The position numbers and the translations under genes are program-made. From contig CANTUQ010000058.1 of assembly GCA_947683425.1 (NCBI GenBank), forward strand, positions 14,385,501 through 14,449,500: a stretch of 64,000 nucleotides of DNA, given 5' to 3'. Numbering within the stretch: position 1 is the first letter of the stretch; the number at the start of each line of letters is the position of its first letter. The stretch is from Excoecaria cochinchinensis (lineage: Eukaryota; Streptophyta; Magnoliopsida; Malpighiales; Euphorbiaceae). This document shows, piece after piece, positions 1 to 11,788 of the stretch. Below the pieces are notes generated by a model. The model did no database searches. It had not been told where the DNA came from and was given only the letters and a program-made list of their open reading frames with translations.

Positions 1-733
1 TAAGAAAACAGGTGATTGTAGTATAAAATCATAGAGGGGATGACCTTGATAGGCAAGCTGGGATCTGCAGTTGAGACAAATTCGGTTATGACAAATGGAG
101 TACCATCAGGATTATGAAACACAAAAGTTCTCTTTGTTCCTATCACACTACCACCACGAGTAATTAAGCGAGGACGACCTTTTGATTTCCACTGTCCACT
201 CCCTGCTTTCCTCTTACGGTGTCCATTTCTTTTGTAATACTCGCAAGGAGTAAAGAAATGCAACTCTTTCTCACCAGATTTGCTCTTGAATTTAGCTACA
301 GACAGAATTAGAGTTACATTTTCACTGTTAATTACATATAACTGCAACAAAAGTAAGTGACAGAAAATAGTAGTTAATTTCGCTAACTTAGTTAAACTGA
401 ACTTCAACACCATCATTGAACTTCAATTTGTATCTCATTAGGATGTTCTAATATATAGCAACCATAAAATCAGTAACTGTAATAACTTCTTAAATTTGAA
501 AAAACAATAGGTAGATAGATAGATAGATAGATAGATAGAAGGCAAGTATGATTACCAAATAGATCCCAGGGATCATAATTGTTTAATTGAATGACCTTAA
601 TATACGAGTCAGGGTCAGGTTGAGAGAGCAACTGAGGAAGAATAGAATAATAATCAATCAATTCTTCATCACTGGGCTGGAACCTGCATCCAGGAGGCAA
701 GCTTTCTGGATTCAAATGCATAGGCCCTATCAT
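1..733 (-). CDS. NAC-domain protein, atypical, 5' part only (3' end off the left edge)
   Basis: Exon 1 runs from ATG 733 (or the in-frame ATG at 721) to about 557. It encodes the start of a NAC domain: LPPGCRFQPSDEELIDYY is subdomain A, followed by IKVIQLNNYDPWDLF. A donor reading G|GTAATC leads to an acceptor at about 299, and exon 2 continues in frame with KSGEKELHFFTPCEYY, AGSGQWKSKG and GTKRTFVFHNPDG, matching the order of subdomains C and D. NAC proteins are nuclear transcription factors that bind DNA through this domain. The exon 2 part is unusual: the region after GTKR is shortened, and the usual motif ending in HEY is replaced by FVITEF. The end of exon 2 is uncertain because a GT at about position 46 could be a donor. 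The gene could be a divergent NAC or a truncated copy. The family call is sure; function is not. Confidence 0.75.
512..539. repeat. (TAGA)n microsatellite in the NAC intron
   Basis: About seven uninterrupted tetranucleotide units lie just inside the first NAC intron, close to its 5' splice site. Confidence 0.9.
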
Positions 734-1119
734 GCAAAAGCATAAAAATTTGCACTCAGTGAAAATCAAGTAGCAGAATCGGAAACTCTCAAACCCAGAG
801 AAGGATTAAGTGGTGAAGTGTGAGAACTTTGAGACATGATAATTAAGAGAATTACCTCCAACACAAAACGACATTGACTTGACTCCAATTTTCTACTGTT
901 CGTCAAAGACAGTGCTACTTCTTTGAGAAGTAGTGATCTGAGACCACTCATGCTCTCTCCACTACTTGTTAAAAGTCTATCTTTTGAGGGAACACAAACA
1001 GTTAAAGACGAGCCAATAATTACCACTAAAATTTGGCATTACTGGCCAGCACTGACTAAGACAGGGTTTTAAAAATAGGCTACTATCGCTTAACTAATTT
1101 ATTGGTTTGGAATTTTTGT

Positions 1120-1955
1120 ATCCATTAATTAATATTATTTTGATTAATTATTATAATTAAAAAATATATTCATAAAAAAATTAAAATATTAATATTACTT
1201 AAAAATAAAAATTAAAAATCAAATATAATTCAATATAATATTTAAATTATAAATATAAATTAAAAATATTGTATCAATATGCATGCATAGCATAGAAAAA
1301 TATAATAAATAAAAAAAAATCAAAACCGAACCGATAGACTGGTTAATCGATTGTAATGGACTGATTAATGGTTAGTGTTTTGAAAAAACCGATATTAATG
1401 GACTGGTTAATGATTTTTGATTCATGTGACTGGTTAACCGAACTGAAACCGAATTTTTAATTAATTTATTAATTTTTTAATAATTTATAACAATTTATCC
1501 TAATTAAAGGTGATCATATACTTTTTTTCATTATACTAATTATTTTAAAGTTTTTTAGTTTTTTTAATTGGCTATTAGTAAGTATAATAATTTATCTAAT
1601 TAAAAATAATTATGGATCGGTTAATATATTTACTTATTAAATATTAATTTTTAAAAATAAATTTGCTTATATCCATCAAATATTTTTATTTTAACAACAA
1701 TAATGTTATATTATAATGAAAAATTTTTAATTTTTAAGTATTTTGAACATTTTAATTTTATTTATAAATATATTTATAATTATATTGGTTAACCGAAAAA
1801 TATTGGATAACCGATCCGAAAATCCGAAACTGATATACTGGTTAACCGATAGTAATGGACTGATTAATGGACTGAAATTTCAAAAAATCGATATTAATGA
1901 ACTGATTAATGGACTGTAACTCATGAACCGGTTAACCGACCATGCTCATTCCCTA
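1120..1955. repeat. Degenerate copies of the hAT-like GGTTAACCGA-rich repeat family
   Basis: AT-rich, non-coding sequence with many copies of GGTTAACCGA, ACTGGTTAA and ATTAATGGACTG. It matches the two elements at 22854-23567 and 24476-25295. The right end at 1942-1955 reads ATGCTCATTCCCTA, the same terminus as the complete copy at 24476. I could not find a left end with a matching 8-bp duplication, so this is probably one truncated copy or two overlapping ones. Confidence 0.6.
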
Positions 1956-2172
1956 GCGTGAACAAATGTAAACTAAGCGTATCTCATGTCAAGATTTTCA
2001 TGCTAAAATGTACTAATTACTATTAGAAATTTTATTGAACAAGATTAAACTGGCCAGCATTCTAATTTTTGAGTAACCAAGTAAAAATTACAGTGTCTGT
2101 ATGAGAATTGAGAGATTTTCTTTTTATTTTTTTATTTTTAGCAGGATCGTTTAAAATATCATTATCATAAAC

Positions 2173-2700
2173 TAGGGGATATCAAATTTTGGTTATAATC
2201 GAATCAAACCGATCAATTTTTTTAACTTGATTCCATTTTTCTATTATTGGTTCGGTTTCAGTTTCAAAATTTTACTATGTTCATTTATTTCGATTCAATT
2301 TTGAAAGGCAAAAACCCAGAAAAAATCAAACCGACCGATTTAATATATAATTATTAGTTAAAGCTATAATTATTAGTTCATTTATTTTATATTTAAAAAT
2401 TAAAATGGTATTTTTATTTTTATGAACTTTAAAATTTGAATGGCTAACTAATTTATTTTCAATTTAGATGTTTTTAGTTTAATTTTATGATTTGTAATTT
2501 TGTATAATTTTTAAATACAATTTTTTAAATTATAATTTTAAAATTTCGATTATATGATTAACCGAACCGACCAAAAATTTCAATTCTATTCGAATTTAGT
2601 TATCATATAATTTTGATTCGATTCGGTTTATTCAAATTATAAAATTTCGGTATTCGATTTTATCAGTTCGGTTATTGAACCGAAATGACTATTACCGACT
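2173..2700. repeat. AT-rich repeat with AACCGAACCGA motifs, possible non-autonomous hAT
   Basis: Begins TAGGGGATATC, like a hAT terminus, and contains blocks such as AATCAAACCGA, AACCGAACCGACC and GGTTCGGTTTC. There is no coding capacity. No clear target duplication was found, so the boundaries and class are tentative. Confidence 0.35.
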
Positions 2701-3352
2701 CTTACCCGTACTTTACTTTTGTTCGAATTTTTTTAAAAAAAAAACACTTACTTTTTTGGCTCTCACCAGTCATCTTCATATTTTTGAAAATATAATATTC
2801 CTCATCATCTAAACTTCTAAGATCAACTGTTAGCAATCCAATTCGGTCAAAATTTTATACAATGATTAAAATGGTTAGTTTTTTTTTTTTTTCTTTAAAA
2901 AAAAAAAGAAAAACTTATCTTGACTAGCAAATCTATGACATGTTCTGTTCACGAGAATAAAACCAAAATCAAATATTTCATAAGATGTCCTAAAGGCATT
3001 ATTAGTTGTAGCTCTCTATGCACCCATTCTGCCCATTGCAAAGTAAGAAACCAATATGATGATAAAATATAATATGCTTGTGTTGTGCATTAACTTAAAA
3101 ATTTCAATTTCACAACAATATTCAGTACGCCACAGAAACCTGACTGCAAAATACTGTGCTGGATCTCATCAGTTCAGCAGGAGACGCTGAAATATTTTAA
3201 CTATTATGCAGACAAGTCCTTGATATACTCTAAAGAAGTCCTACATCTAGTCATCATAAATACAATACATCTCTTTTGTTTAATATAATCACTAATCAGT
3301 GAAGAACCAGCAAATCCCTTGCAGCTATAAATAAAACATGCCTATAAATGCA

Positions 3353-3933
3353 TTAATAATATAAGCTGATACTGGAAGTGACCTTTGATTTAAAAGAGAT
3401 GTCTTTAGTACAAGTGGAAGAGCAACTCTTATCATTACCGGTCATTCCGTCTGTTTTTGCAACCATTTTCCTGTCTCTTTCAGTCTTTACGGCACTGCTA
3501 GTGTCTGGGTACTCACGAGGCTGATCAAGGTCGGTACCACGCTTTGTAGCTTCTTTTGCCTGCAGACACAAGTGTAATAGAGTTAATTTCATTGCTGAAA
3601 ACGAGAGCATTTCAAGTTCTATATACATCTTATTTTTCTCAACTTAGGTTCAGATGTGCTTGACAATTTGTCCACAATTTGATTTCTTCCTGGGGTCGTT
3701 TTCTTCTCAACTTTGTTGTTGCCAGATCTTGGTTGATTTATTGTGACAACTAGCTTATTAGAAAGACATTCTCTGCTGGCTCTTCCAATAAAATTGATCT
3801 TTTCATGTCTGTCTACAACTGAATCAGCTGGTGAGGCCTCCATTATTACAATCTCATCATTAAGATAGTTCTTTCCACTTTCCTCAGATCTTGAAGGAGG
3901 CAGAGTTTCAGTAATTGCTTGACCGCTTCGCAT
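3353..3933 (-). CDS. Candidate two-exon gene fragment, unknown product
   Basis: Two adjacent open frames on the minus strand could be exons. The upper one, 3933 to about 3625, encodes a polar, Ser/Lys/Asn-rich peptide beginning MRSGQAITETLPP. The lower one starts after a good acceptor (TGTCTGCAG, about 3561) with AKEATKRGTDLDQPRE and ends in KSKVTSSISLYY. Base composition is richer in GC than the flanks, which favours real coding sequence. However, the GT donors I can see in the upper frame do not join it in phase to that acceptor, so either the exon boundary is elsewhere or the gene is broken. No domain is recognised, and upstream exons may be missing. Confidence 0.3.
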
Positions 3934-4659
3934 TTGTCTGTATCATTTTGAACTGGCTAGCTCCTTTGAATCTCCAAATTGGGGAGACTATTGCAAACAT
4001 AATAAACACAAAAATTATTTTGAAGTGCGATCAAAATGTCACAAGTTGTGGGCACTTGAAACAACTGCATTTTTAGTTGGCCAGATATGTATTTAACCAA
4101 TATAATTTGGAGATTCAAAATCTCACAAGCTGCGAGTGTTGGTGAAATTCACAAAAAATAAAGTGTCATAGATCTTAGAAATTTAGATAAGTGGTTCTTT
4201 ATTGGTTGCAGTGCATTAATTTGAAAAGATGATGAACAGAGCAATAAATAACTAAACCTAAGCCTGGGATGAATTATTCAGTAAGTTATAGAAATCTGCA
4301 GAACACGGATTACCCTTTTTTTTCTTTTTTTTTTTCCCTTTTCTACGTTGCTTTCTTAGTTAAAATTTCTTGAAAACATCGCATATAATACAATTTTTTT
4401 TTTCTTTCCTTTTTAAAAGTATACTTTTCTATTTTTAGTTTCAAAAATACCATTTTTAAATTTTTTTTCAAAAATATCATTTTTTATTTTTATTTTTTTT
4501 TTTCAAAAATACCGTTTATTAGTAAAACTCTTATTTTCACTCGGACTAACCATAATATCTCCCATTTTCACTCAATCAACGGTAATATCTCTTCTTTATT
4601 TTTTTTAACATAATCTCTTCAATCCACTCAAAAAGTCAATACTATTTTTCCTTTCTTCT
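3934..4659. other. Gene-free AT-rich stretch
   Basis: Contains poly-T and poly-A runs and short imperfect repeats of a TTTCAAAAATACC motif between about 4440 and 4515. No gene seen. Confidence 0.6.
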
Positions 4660-5002
4660 ACAAAAGTTAAAGATGTATTTTTTCTTTTATTGTTTATTAA
4701 AATAAGTAAATTTGTTCCTAACACTTATTTCATGGTAATTTTGTCCCTAACGTTTGTAAAATTGGAGATTTTTATTTCTGCCATCAATTTTCGCTAACTT
4801 TGACTATTAATACGTTAGTTGACCGTTAGTGGTACACGTATCATACATCCATTTGACATGTGAATAAAACGTTTGGATACCAAATGTAAATTTTTGCCTC
4901 TAACATTTTTCCAAACGTACAAATTTGCCCGTAACATTTATAAAATAAGAAATTTTTGCTCATATCGTCAATTGCCAATAATTTTAAATGTTAATACGTT
5001 AG

Positions 5003-6239
5003 TGTTAGCTCAAGACTACATCTCAATTTTGATGATAATCAAACTTTGAATAAACTTTGTATAAATTATATTCATCTATACTCATTTCAGCTCATTCTCC
5101 ACTATGAAATGCAAGACCCAAGTCTATTGTTCAAGACATTCGCCTAAAGTAATTAAAGACACTGAAGTTCATTGGAAGTTAGGGTATTATTTTCTGTAAG
5201 ATCTTTTGAGGAGCTTTGCATACATATTCATGATTTATAAAAGCTTTTCTTGCATAAAATTTTATTTAAAAAGCCATGTTCTATCGTAAACAGAATATAA
5301 GTTCTGTTGAGAACAGAAGAAGCAGTTTTTACCGACAGAACAGAAAAGAAAATATTCCCTGATCTGTCGCAGTAGAACAAACAAACATATCAACAATTTC
5401 TGTTTTCACTAAAAGACAAAATAACGGCTAGTTTTTCAAAACAGTCAGTCTGTCTTCTCTCTAACGGCCATATTTTGATCTGTAACGGCTATAATGTATT
5501 TTTGGCTATAAATTGAAGTTGTTTCTGATTTCAAAGAGGTTAGAGAAGTTGGAAAATATTTATATCACTTGAGATTCAAGCTTTCATCTTTTTTAATCAA
5601 ATTTTCACATCTTGCACTTCATTTATTATAATCCTCCTCAATTAGATTATAGCATTTCTGTTGTAATTCTTGTGTGAGGTATTTTCTGTAAAAGATAGTA
5701 AGAAAAGGGTTGGCTAGAACCTTAGAATTTCTAGTAAGTGTTTACATCTTTTACTTGGGAAAAAGATTGTGGGTAGAAAATATACTAGGTTGTATATTGG
5801 CTTAATTTTTGCCCTTTAAAAGAATTGTTAGTGGAGAGTTAAGCTCAAGACGGTGTCTTGGGGAGTGGATGTAGGCTGTTAGGCCGAACCACTATAAATC
5901 CTTTGTGTTGATATATTTCCTCTCCCCTCTTCTCTATTCTGTTTCTAAAAAGATTTAAACTATTATGTTCTGGAAACTTTAAGTTGATTCAAAAGAAATT
6001 TTCAAAATCATTTCTGTTATCCAATCATATTTTACTGCAAGTTTCAAATCTGTTTTACAAAGATTTTAGTACACATTCTGTTGTTCATCACGTTTTGCAC
6101 ATTTCTTGCATATCCATCTGTTCTGTTCGTATCAGAAGACTTCATCAGAACACCTGTATTCTGTTCTGTCAGAAATTGAGTTAAAATTATAAAACACCCA
6201 ATTCACCCCCCCCCCTCTTGTGTGTTATCGGGACCAATA
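5003..6239 (+). repeat. 5' LTR of the copia element
   Basis: Starts TGTTAGCTCAAG and ends GGGACCAATA, where the partner LTR ends CAACA, so the terminal CA has mutated to TA. It matches 13837-15068 along its whole length apart from scattered substitutions and a longer C run near 6207-6215. It contains TATAAATTG at about 5510, a possible promoter TATA box. Confidence 0.93.
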
Positions 6240-6241
6240 AT

Positions 6242-6253
6242 TGGTATCAGAGC
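6242..6253 (+). promoter_or_regulatory. Primer binding site for initiator tRNA-Met
   Basis: TGGTATCAGAGC, two bases after the 5' LTR. It is complementary to the 3' end of plant initiator methionine tRNA, the usual primer of Ty1-copia elements. Confidence 0.92.
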
Positions 6254-6298
6254 AGATCTCATTCTCCTAAAATTTAACAATCTTGAGTGATCCATAAG

Positions 6299-8023
6299 AT
6301 GGCATCAAGTTCTGAAAATCCTCCTGTAGCTACTCCATTCAAGGAAGGTCATTCTGTACACAGACCACCTATGTTCTGTGGAGACAACTATCCATTCTGG
6401 AAGGTAGTCATGTGGCACTTTATCTAATCTCAAGACATGGATTGCTGGGAAATAATCGAAGAAGGATATCAAGATCCAACAAAAATAGTTGAACAAACTG
6501 GAGGAACAAGCATCACTGTTCAGAAAACTAGAAAGGAGCTCACAGAAGAAGAAAAGAGAAGAGTTCAATTAAACTCTAAAGCAATGAGTATTCTATTTTG
6601 TTCTTTACATACAAATGAATTTAACAGAGTTTCTGGTTGTGATACAGCAAAAGAAATTTGGGATAAGCTTGAAGCCACATATGATGGAACCCATGAAGTA
6701 AAAGGATCTAGACTACATGTATTAATGGTGGATTATGAAGCTTTCAAAATGAGGTCAGAAGAGACTGTGGCTGAGGTAATTAACAGGTATGTTAAGTTAA
6801 CAAATGAAATTAAAGCTCTTGGTCACAAACTTATTGAAGAAAATAAAATTGCTAAACTTGTTAGGGGTCTAACTCCTAGATGGGAAGCCAAAGCTTCTAT
6901 TCTGTTAGATAAAGATCCTAGTACTCTTAATTTTCATACTGTTTGTGGTTCACTTATCTCTCATGAACTCTACATTAAGTCACAAGATGCTGAAAAAGAG
7001 AAAGAAAGGAAATTAAAAGCTCTTGCTCTCAAAGCCGAGTATGGGAGTGACTACTCCACTGGTGATGACGAGATTGCACTCATTACAAAGAAGTTCAAGA
7101 AGCTATATCGAAAAGGTAAAAAATTCAACAAGAGACAACAGCAGAAATACTCTCACCAGAAAGCAGATAACAGTTCCAAATCTGCTGGAGAAGTAGTCTG
7201 CTATGAGTGTAAGAAGCCTGGACATATAAAATCCAAATGTCCAAACCTAAAGAGAAAGGAGAAGAAGTACAAGAGAAAGGCAATGAAGGCCACATGGAGT
7301 AATAGTGAAGACTCAAGCAACAGCGTGGAAGAGTCAGATGCGGACTCAGATGAAGCTGGTCTGATGGCGATTTCTGATAATGAGACACAAAGCATCTCTG
7401 ATAAAGTATATCAGGAAAATCAAACTGCAGTTGAACAGAACAAGAGTCAACCAGAAGTTGAAGATGAGTTGAATGAGGTAACATGTTCTGATTCTGACTC
7501 AAGTTCTGATGCAAATGGAGATGAATATGAAGATATGTTGATATGCTTTGAAAAAGTTCATCATAAATATCGCATGCTTAAAATGAATCATATTGCATTA
7601 AGAAAACAGCATGATGCATTAAGACAAGAAATTGAGCATGTAAAACAGAAAGAAATTGATGTGAAAAATGAGTTTTCAGATTTAGAAAAGAAATATATGA
7701 TATTGCAAGAAAAATGTAAAGTAAAGAAAGTTTGTTTATGTAATGGCAATGAAAATGAAAAGTTGCATGCTAGCACATCCAAATTTAATTATAAAAAGAA
7801 GCATATGCATAAGAGGGAACACAAGAATAATCATTATATGGCAAATTTTACTAGCAATTCTGTCACCTGTTTTTCTTGCAGCAGAAAAGGCCATGTGTCT
7901 AAATTCTGCTATTACAAGAAAAATGCTAGTTCTGAAAAACAGATATGGGTTGTTAAAAATAATGTGCATGCTGTAGCTAACCTACAAGGACCCAAGAAAG
8001 ACTGGGTACCTAAATCTGTATAA
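6299..8023 (+). pseudogene. gag: copia gag (capsid/nucleocapsid), with a premature stop
   Basis: The frame opens at ATG 6299 and is closed by a TAA at 6425-6427. The same frame then stays open from 6428 to 8023. The N-terminal half is a UBN2/retrotransposon gag domain with the typical FWKV and KEIWDKLEATYDGT segments. A CCHC zinc knuckle (CYECKKPGHIKSKC) lies at about 7198-7240. An acidic, Ser-rich stretch and a Lys/Glu-rich coiled-coil stretch follow, and a second knuckle (CFSCSRKGHVSKFC) lies at about 7869-7910. Two knuckles separated by a long linker fit the large Gag of Sireviruses. The protein would package element RNA in cytoplasmic particles. The stop inactivates it unless the downstream ATG at 6437 is used. 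Confidence 0.85.
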
Positions 8024-8028
8024 TTTTC

Positions 8029-9732
8029 TTGCAGATCTGCCTTAAGAGCTCCAGATCAGAAAAATGGTACTTGGATAGTGGATGCTCTAGGCACATGACA
8101 GGGAACAAATCAAAGTTCACTAAATTAACCATGAAAGATGGTGGGAAAGTTCGTTTTGGAGATAACAGAAAAGGAAAAATCATTGGAATAGGAACTATCG
8201 GTTCGAATCCAAAGATAGAAGATGTTTCTCTTGTTGCTGGATTAAAGTTTAATCTGTTAAGCATCAGTCAAATCTGTGATAAAAACAGAAGAGTGATATT
8301 TGAAAAAGATCATTGCAGAGTAGAAGAAGTCGAGATAGATCAGACAGTTCTAACTGGACACAGATCAGGAAATATTTATCAAGTAAATATAGAAGAGCTT
8401 CAAGAAAGTAATCTAACATGCTTGATAACACAAGAAAATTTGAGTGTACTATGGCACAAGAAGCTTGGTCATGCTAGTATTCACACCATGGAGAAACTAG
8501 CTAAGAAAAATCTAGTTAGAGGATTGCCAAAGATGAATTTTGAAAAGGATTACGTCTGCAAGGCCTGTCAACTTGGAAAACAGACCAGATCTTCTCACAA
8601 ACTTAAAGGAGAAATTTCATCCAAGAAAGCATTGGAGCTTTTGCATCTCGACTTGTTTGGACCAATAAGTCCTTTAAGTATTGGCGGAAAAGTCTACGTA
8701 TTTGTTATAGTGGATGATTACACAAGATATACTTGGACATTATTTCTTGCCCACAAAAGTGAAGCGTTCAAGGCATTTGAAAAGTTAAGCAAGAAGTTAC
8801 AAAATGAGAAAGGGTATATGATTACGAGTATAAGAAGTGATCATGGACGAGAATTCGAAAATACTAGTTTTGAGGAGTATTGCAACAGTTCTGGAATTCA
8901 TCACAGTTTTTTAGCTGCCAGAACACCTCAACAAAATGGTGTAGTAGAGAGGAAGAACATAACACTCCAGGAGATGGCCAGAACAATGATCAACGAAAAT
9001 AATCTTCCGAAATATTTCTGGGCAGAAGCAGTTAGCACAGCGTGCTACATTCTAAACAGAACACTTGTTAGATCTGTTCTAAATAAGACTCCATATGAGC
9101 TCTGGAAGAACAGAAAGCCAAACATCAGTTATTTTCAACCATTCGGCTGTAAGTGCTTTATCTTTAATGATAAGAGTAATTTAGGAAAATTTGATGCTAA
9201 ATCGGATGAAGGTATTTTTCTTAGTTATTCATTAAATAGCAAAGCATATAGAGTTTTTAATAGAAGAACATTAGTAGTAGAAGAGTCTATAAATGTAAAA
9301 TTTGATTATGCTGACATCTACACTCGAGAAAGGAGTTTTTCTGATGATGATACAGATGTAGAAATGTTCGAAATGAACAAAAAGACTGGAGAAGAAGTTA
9401 ATACAGAAAAGTCTCCTGAACGGGAAGCAGATCAAGATGACAGATCTGGTAATGGATCTGGTCAGATAGAAGAAGATCAGCCAACAGAAAGGCAATCGGA
9501 TCAACAAGAAGAAAACCAGATAGAACAGTCGTTGGAAAGATCAGAAGATCAGCAAAACACGGAACAACCAGTAGAGCTGCCTAAGGACTGGAAGTTTCAC
9601 ATATATCACCCAAAAGACAATCTGCTGACAGAACCATCAGAAAGAATGATGACCAGAAGAGCAATGCGTGAATACTGTGGTAATGTAGCTTTTGTTTCTC
9701 AACTAGAACCAAAAAACTTTATGGATGCCTAA
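8029..9732 (+). pseudogene. pol: copia pol, first half: protease and integrase
   Basis: This frame is shifted relative to gag, which ends at 8023, so no gag-pol fusion can form without a frameshift. Order of domains: aspartic protease with the active-site triplet in WYLDSGCSRHMTG (about 8064); GAG-pre-integrase zinc region with H...H and CKACQLGKQ (about 8455-8585); and integrase core. The integrase catalytic residues are visible as D in LHLDLFGP, D in IRSDHGREF and E in QQNGVVERKN. A Glu/Gln/Asp-rich linker follows from about 9330 to 9560. The frame ends in a TAA at 9730-9732, just before the reverse transcriptase region, a position where related elements are open. Confidence 0.87.
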
Positions 9733-11210
9733 AATGATGCAAATTGGATTCTTGCAATGCAAGAAGAGTTAAATCAGTTTGAAAGAAATAAGGTATGGCA
9801 CCCTGTTCCTAAACCATTAAATCATTCTATTATTGGCACTATGAACAAGGAAACGTTGTAAGAAACAAGGCAAGGTTGGTTGCTCAAGGCTACAATCAAG
9901 AAGAAGGTATTGATTTCGATGAAACATTTGCACATGTAGCTAGACTTGAAGCAATCAGAATTTTGTGTGCATATGCATGTTTCAAAAATTTCAAACTTTA
10001 CCAAATGGATGTTAAAAGTGCTTTTTTAAATGGTTTTTTAAATGAAGAAGTTTATGTAGCTCAACCTCCTGGTTTTGAAAATTTAGAACATCCAGAATAT
10101 GTTTACAAACTCAAAAAGGCTTTATATGGTTTGAAACAAGCTCCTAGAGCTTGGTACGATAGGTTGAGTTGTTTTCTTCTTGCTCATGGTTTCAATAGAG
10201 GAAAAGTTAATAATACTCTTTTTACTAAGCATAGTTCATCTCATATTCTATTAGTACAAATTTATGTTGATGATATTGTTTTCGGCTCTACTAATGTTTC
10301 TATGTGCAAAGAATTTGAATCTATCATGAAGCAGGAATTTGGAATGAGTTTAATGGGTGAACTCACATTCTTTCTGGGATTGCAAATCAAACAATGCAAA
10401 AGTGAAATTTTCATAAGTCAGGTAAAGTATACAAATGAGCTTATTAAGAAGTTCAAAATGACAGAAGCCAAGTCTGCCAGTACACCTATGAGTCCCTCAA
10501 TCAAGCTGGAAAATGATGAAAAAGGCAAAAGTGTTGATGAAAAGGTTTACAGAGGCATGATCGGATCATTGCTCTACTTAACTGCAAGCAGGCCTGATAT
10601 TCATTTCAGTGTGTGTCTGTGTGCTAGATTCCAATCTGCTCCAAAAGAGTCACATCTGTCTGCAGTAAAGAGAATTTTACATTATCTGGTTGGAACACCA
10701 GAACTGGGACTATGGTACTTAAAAAATGGTTCTCTGAATCTAATTGGATATTCTGATGCTGACTATGCTGGGTGTAGAATTGACCGGAAGAGCACTTCTG
10801 GTGCCTGTCACTTTCTAGGAAACTCTCTTATTACGTGGTCCAGTAGAAAACAAAATTCAGTGGCTCTATCTACAGCAGAAGCAGAATATATTGTAGCTGG
10901 AGAAAATGTTGCACAAGTTCTATGGATTAGGCAACAGCTAAAGGATTATGGAATTGAGTTCAATCAAGTTCCAATCTTCTGTGACAACACCAGTGCAATC
11001 AATCTTACAAAAAATCCTATTCTGCACTCTAGAACCAAACACATAGAAATCAGACATCACTTTATTAGAGATCATGTTCAACGGGGTGACATTGTACTAG
11101 AATTTATTCCAACAAAACAACAGTTAGCTGATATCTTCACTAAACCTCTAAAGGAAGATCAATTTTGTCAAATTAGAAGAAAGTTGGGCATGGGCTCTAC
11201 GGCAGAATAA
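9733..11210 (+). pseudogene. pol: copia pol, second half: reverse transcriptase and RNase H
   Basis: Starts with NDANWILAMQEELNQFERNK, the usual beginning of the copia RT region. Around 9836-9846 a block of roughly ten codons typical of this place is missing and the frame is broken. From 9876 the frame is open to 11210. RT hallmarks are QMDVKSAFLNG (first catalytic Asp), LYGLKQAPRAWY and YVDD at 10263-10274. RNase H follows with DADYAG, TAEAEY, CDNTSAI and HSRTKHIEIRHHFIRD. The missing part of the palm/fingers and the upstream stop make this RT non-functional. Confidence 0.87.
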
Positions 11211-11788
11211 GTTACCTGAAAGTAAAATCTCTTAGTCCATGAAAAAGGGAAAAGGTACGTGTTTTTAATCATGTTTTAATATTTTAATATTTTAATACTT
11301 ATTTAATACATGTGTGCTTTAAAATTATTTAATATCTTCTTGTGTCATTTGACTTTTAAATAATTTTGTTTCTATGCTTTAGTTTAAAAAAAAAAAAACA
11401 AGTCATAAAAAGACAAAATAGTCCTTTTATGTCCTTTCCGTGTTTCTTTGTCATAACTGTCAGAGTCAAAGTTTTTTTTAATTTTGTTTCTTCCCGCTTA
11501 AAACCCTGTTTCTATGTTATACTCAGTATATTAATGTAAGTATTTCAGAGAAAAAGAGTGGGAACAGTTATCTATTCTTTTGAAAAATCATGTCTATCTC
11601 CTTGGGAAAGATAACTGGCATTAAATGATGTGTCTTTTCATATCCTGGTTCTACATCACAGAGATATATTTTTCTCTTTCCTAAAAACCTCTACATAGCG
11701 TCTTTTCTTTTTCTTTCGGATTATATCTTTCTTCTTCCTCAAAAATCCCTATAAATCCCTTCGTATACCCTGAATCGTTCTCTCAATC
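11211..11788 (+). other. Non-coding spacer between pol and the third ORF of the copia element
   Basis: AT-rich, with repeated TTTTAATATTTTAATA near 11275-11300. No ORF. It could supply a splice acceptor or promoter for the third ORF; none is clear. Confidence 0.5.

Noticed and set aside
766..1026. 86-aa ORF upstream of the NAC start
   Set aside because: Lies in the probable leader of the NAC gene, different frame, no recognisable motif.
1320..1950. Interstitial telomere-like repeats (GGTTAACCG words)
   Set aside because: The words are irregularly spaced and palindromic, not tandem TTTAGGG; they match the hAT-like family at 22.8-25.3 kb.
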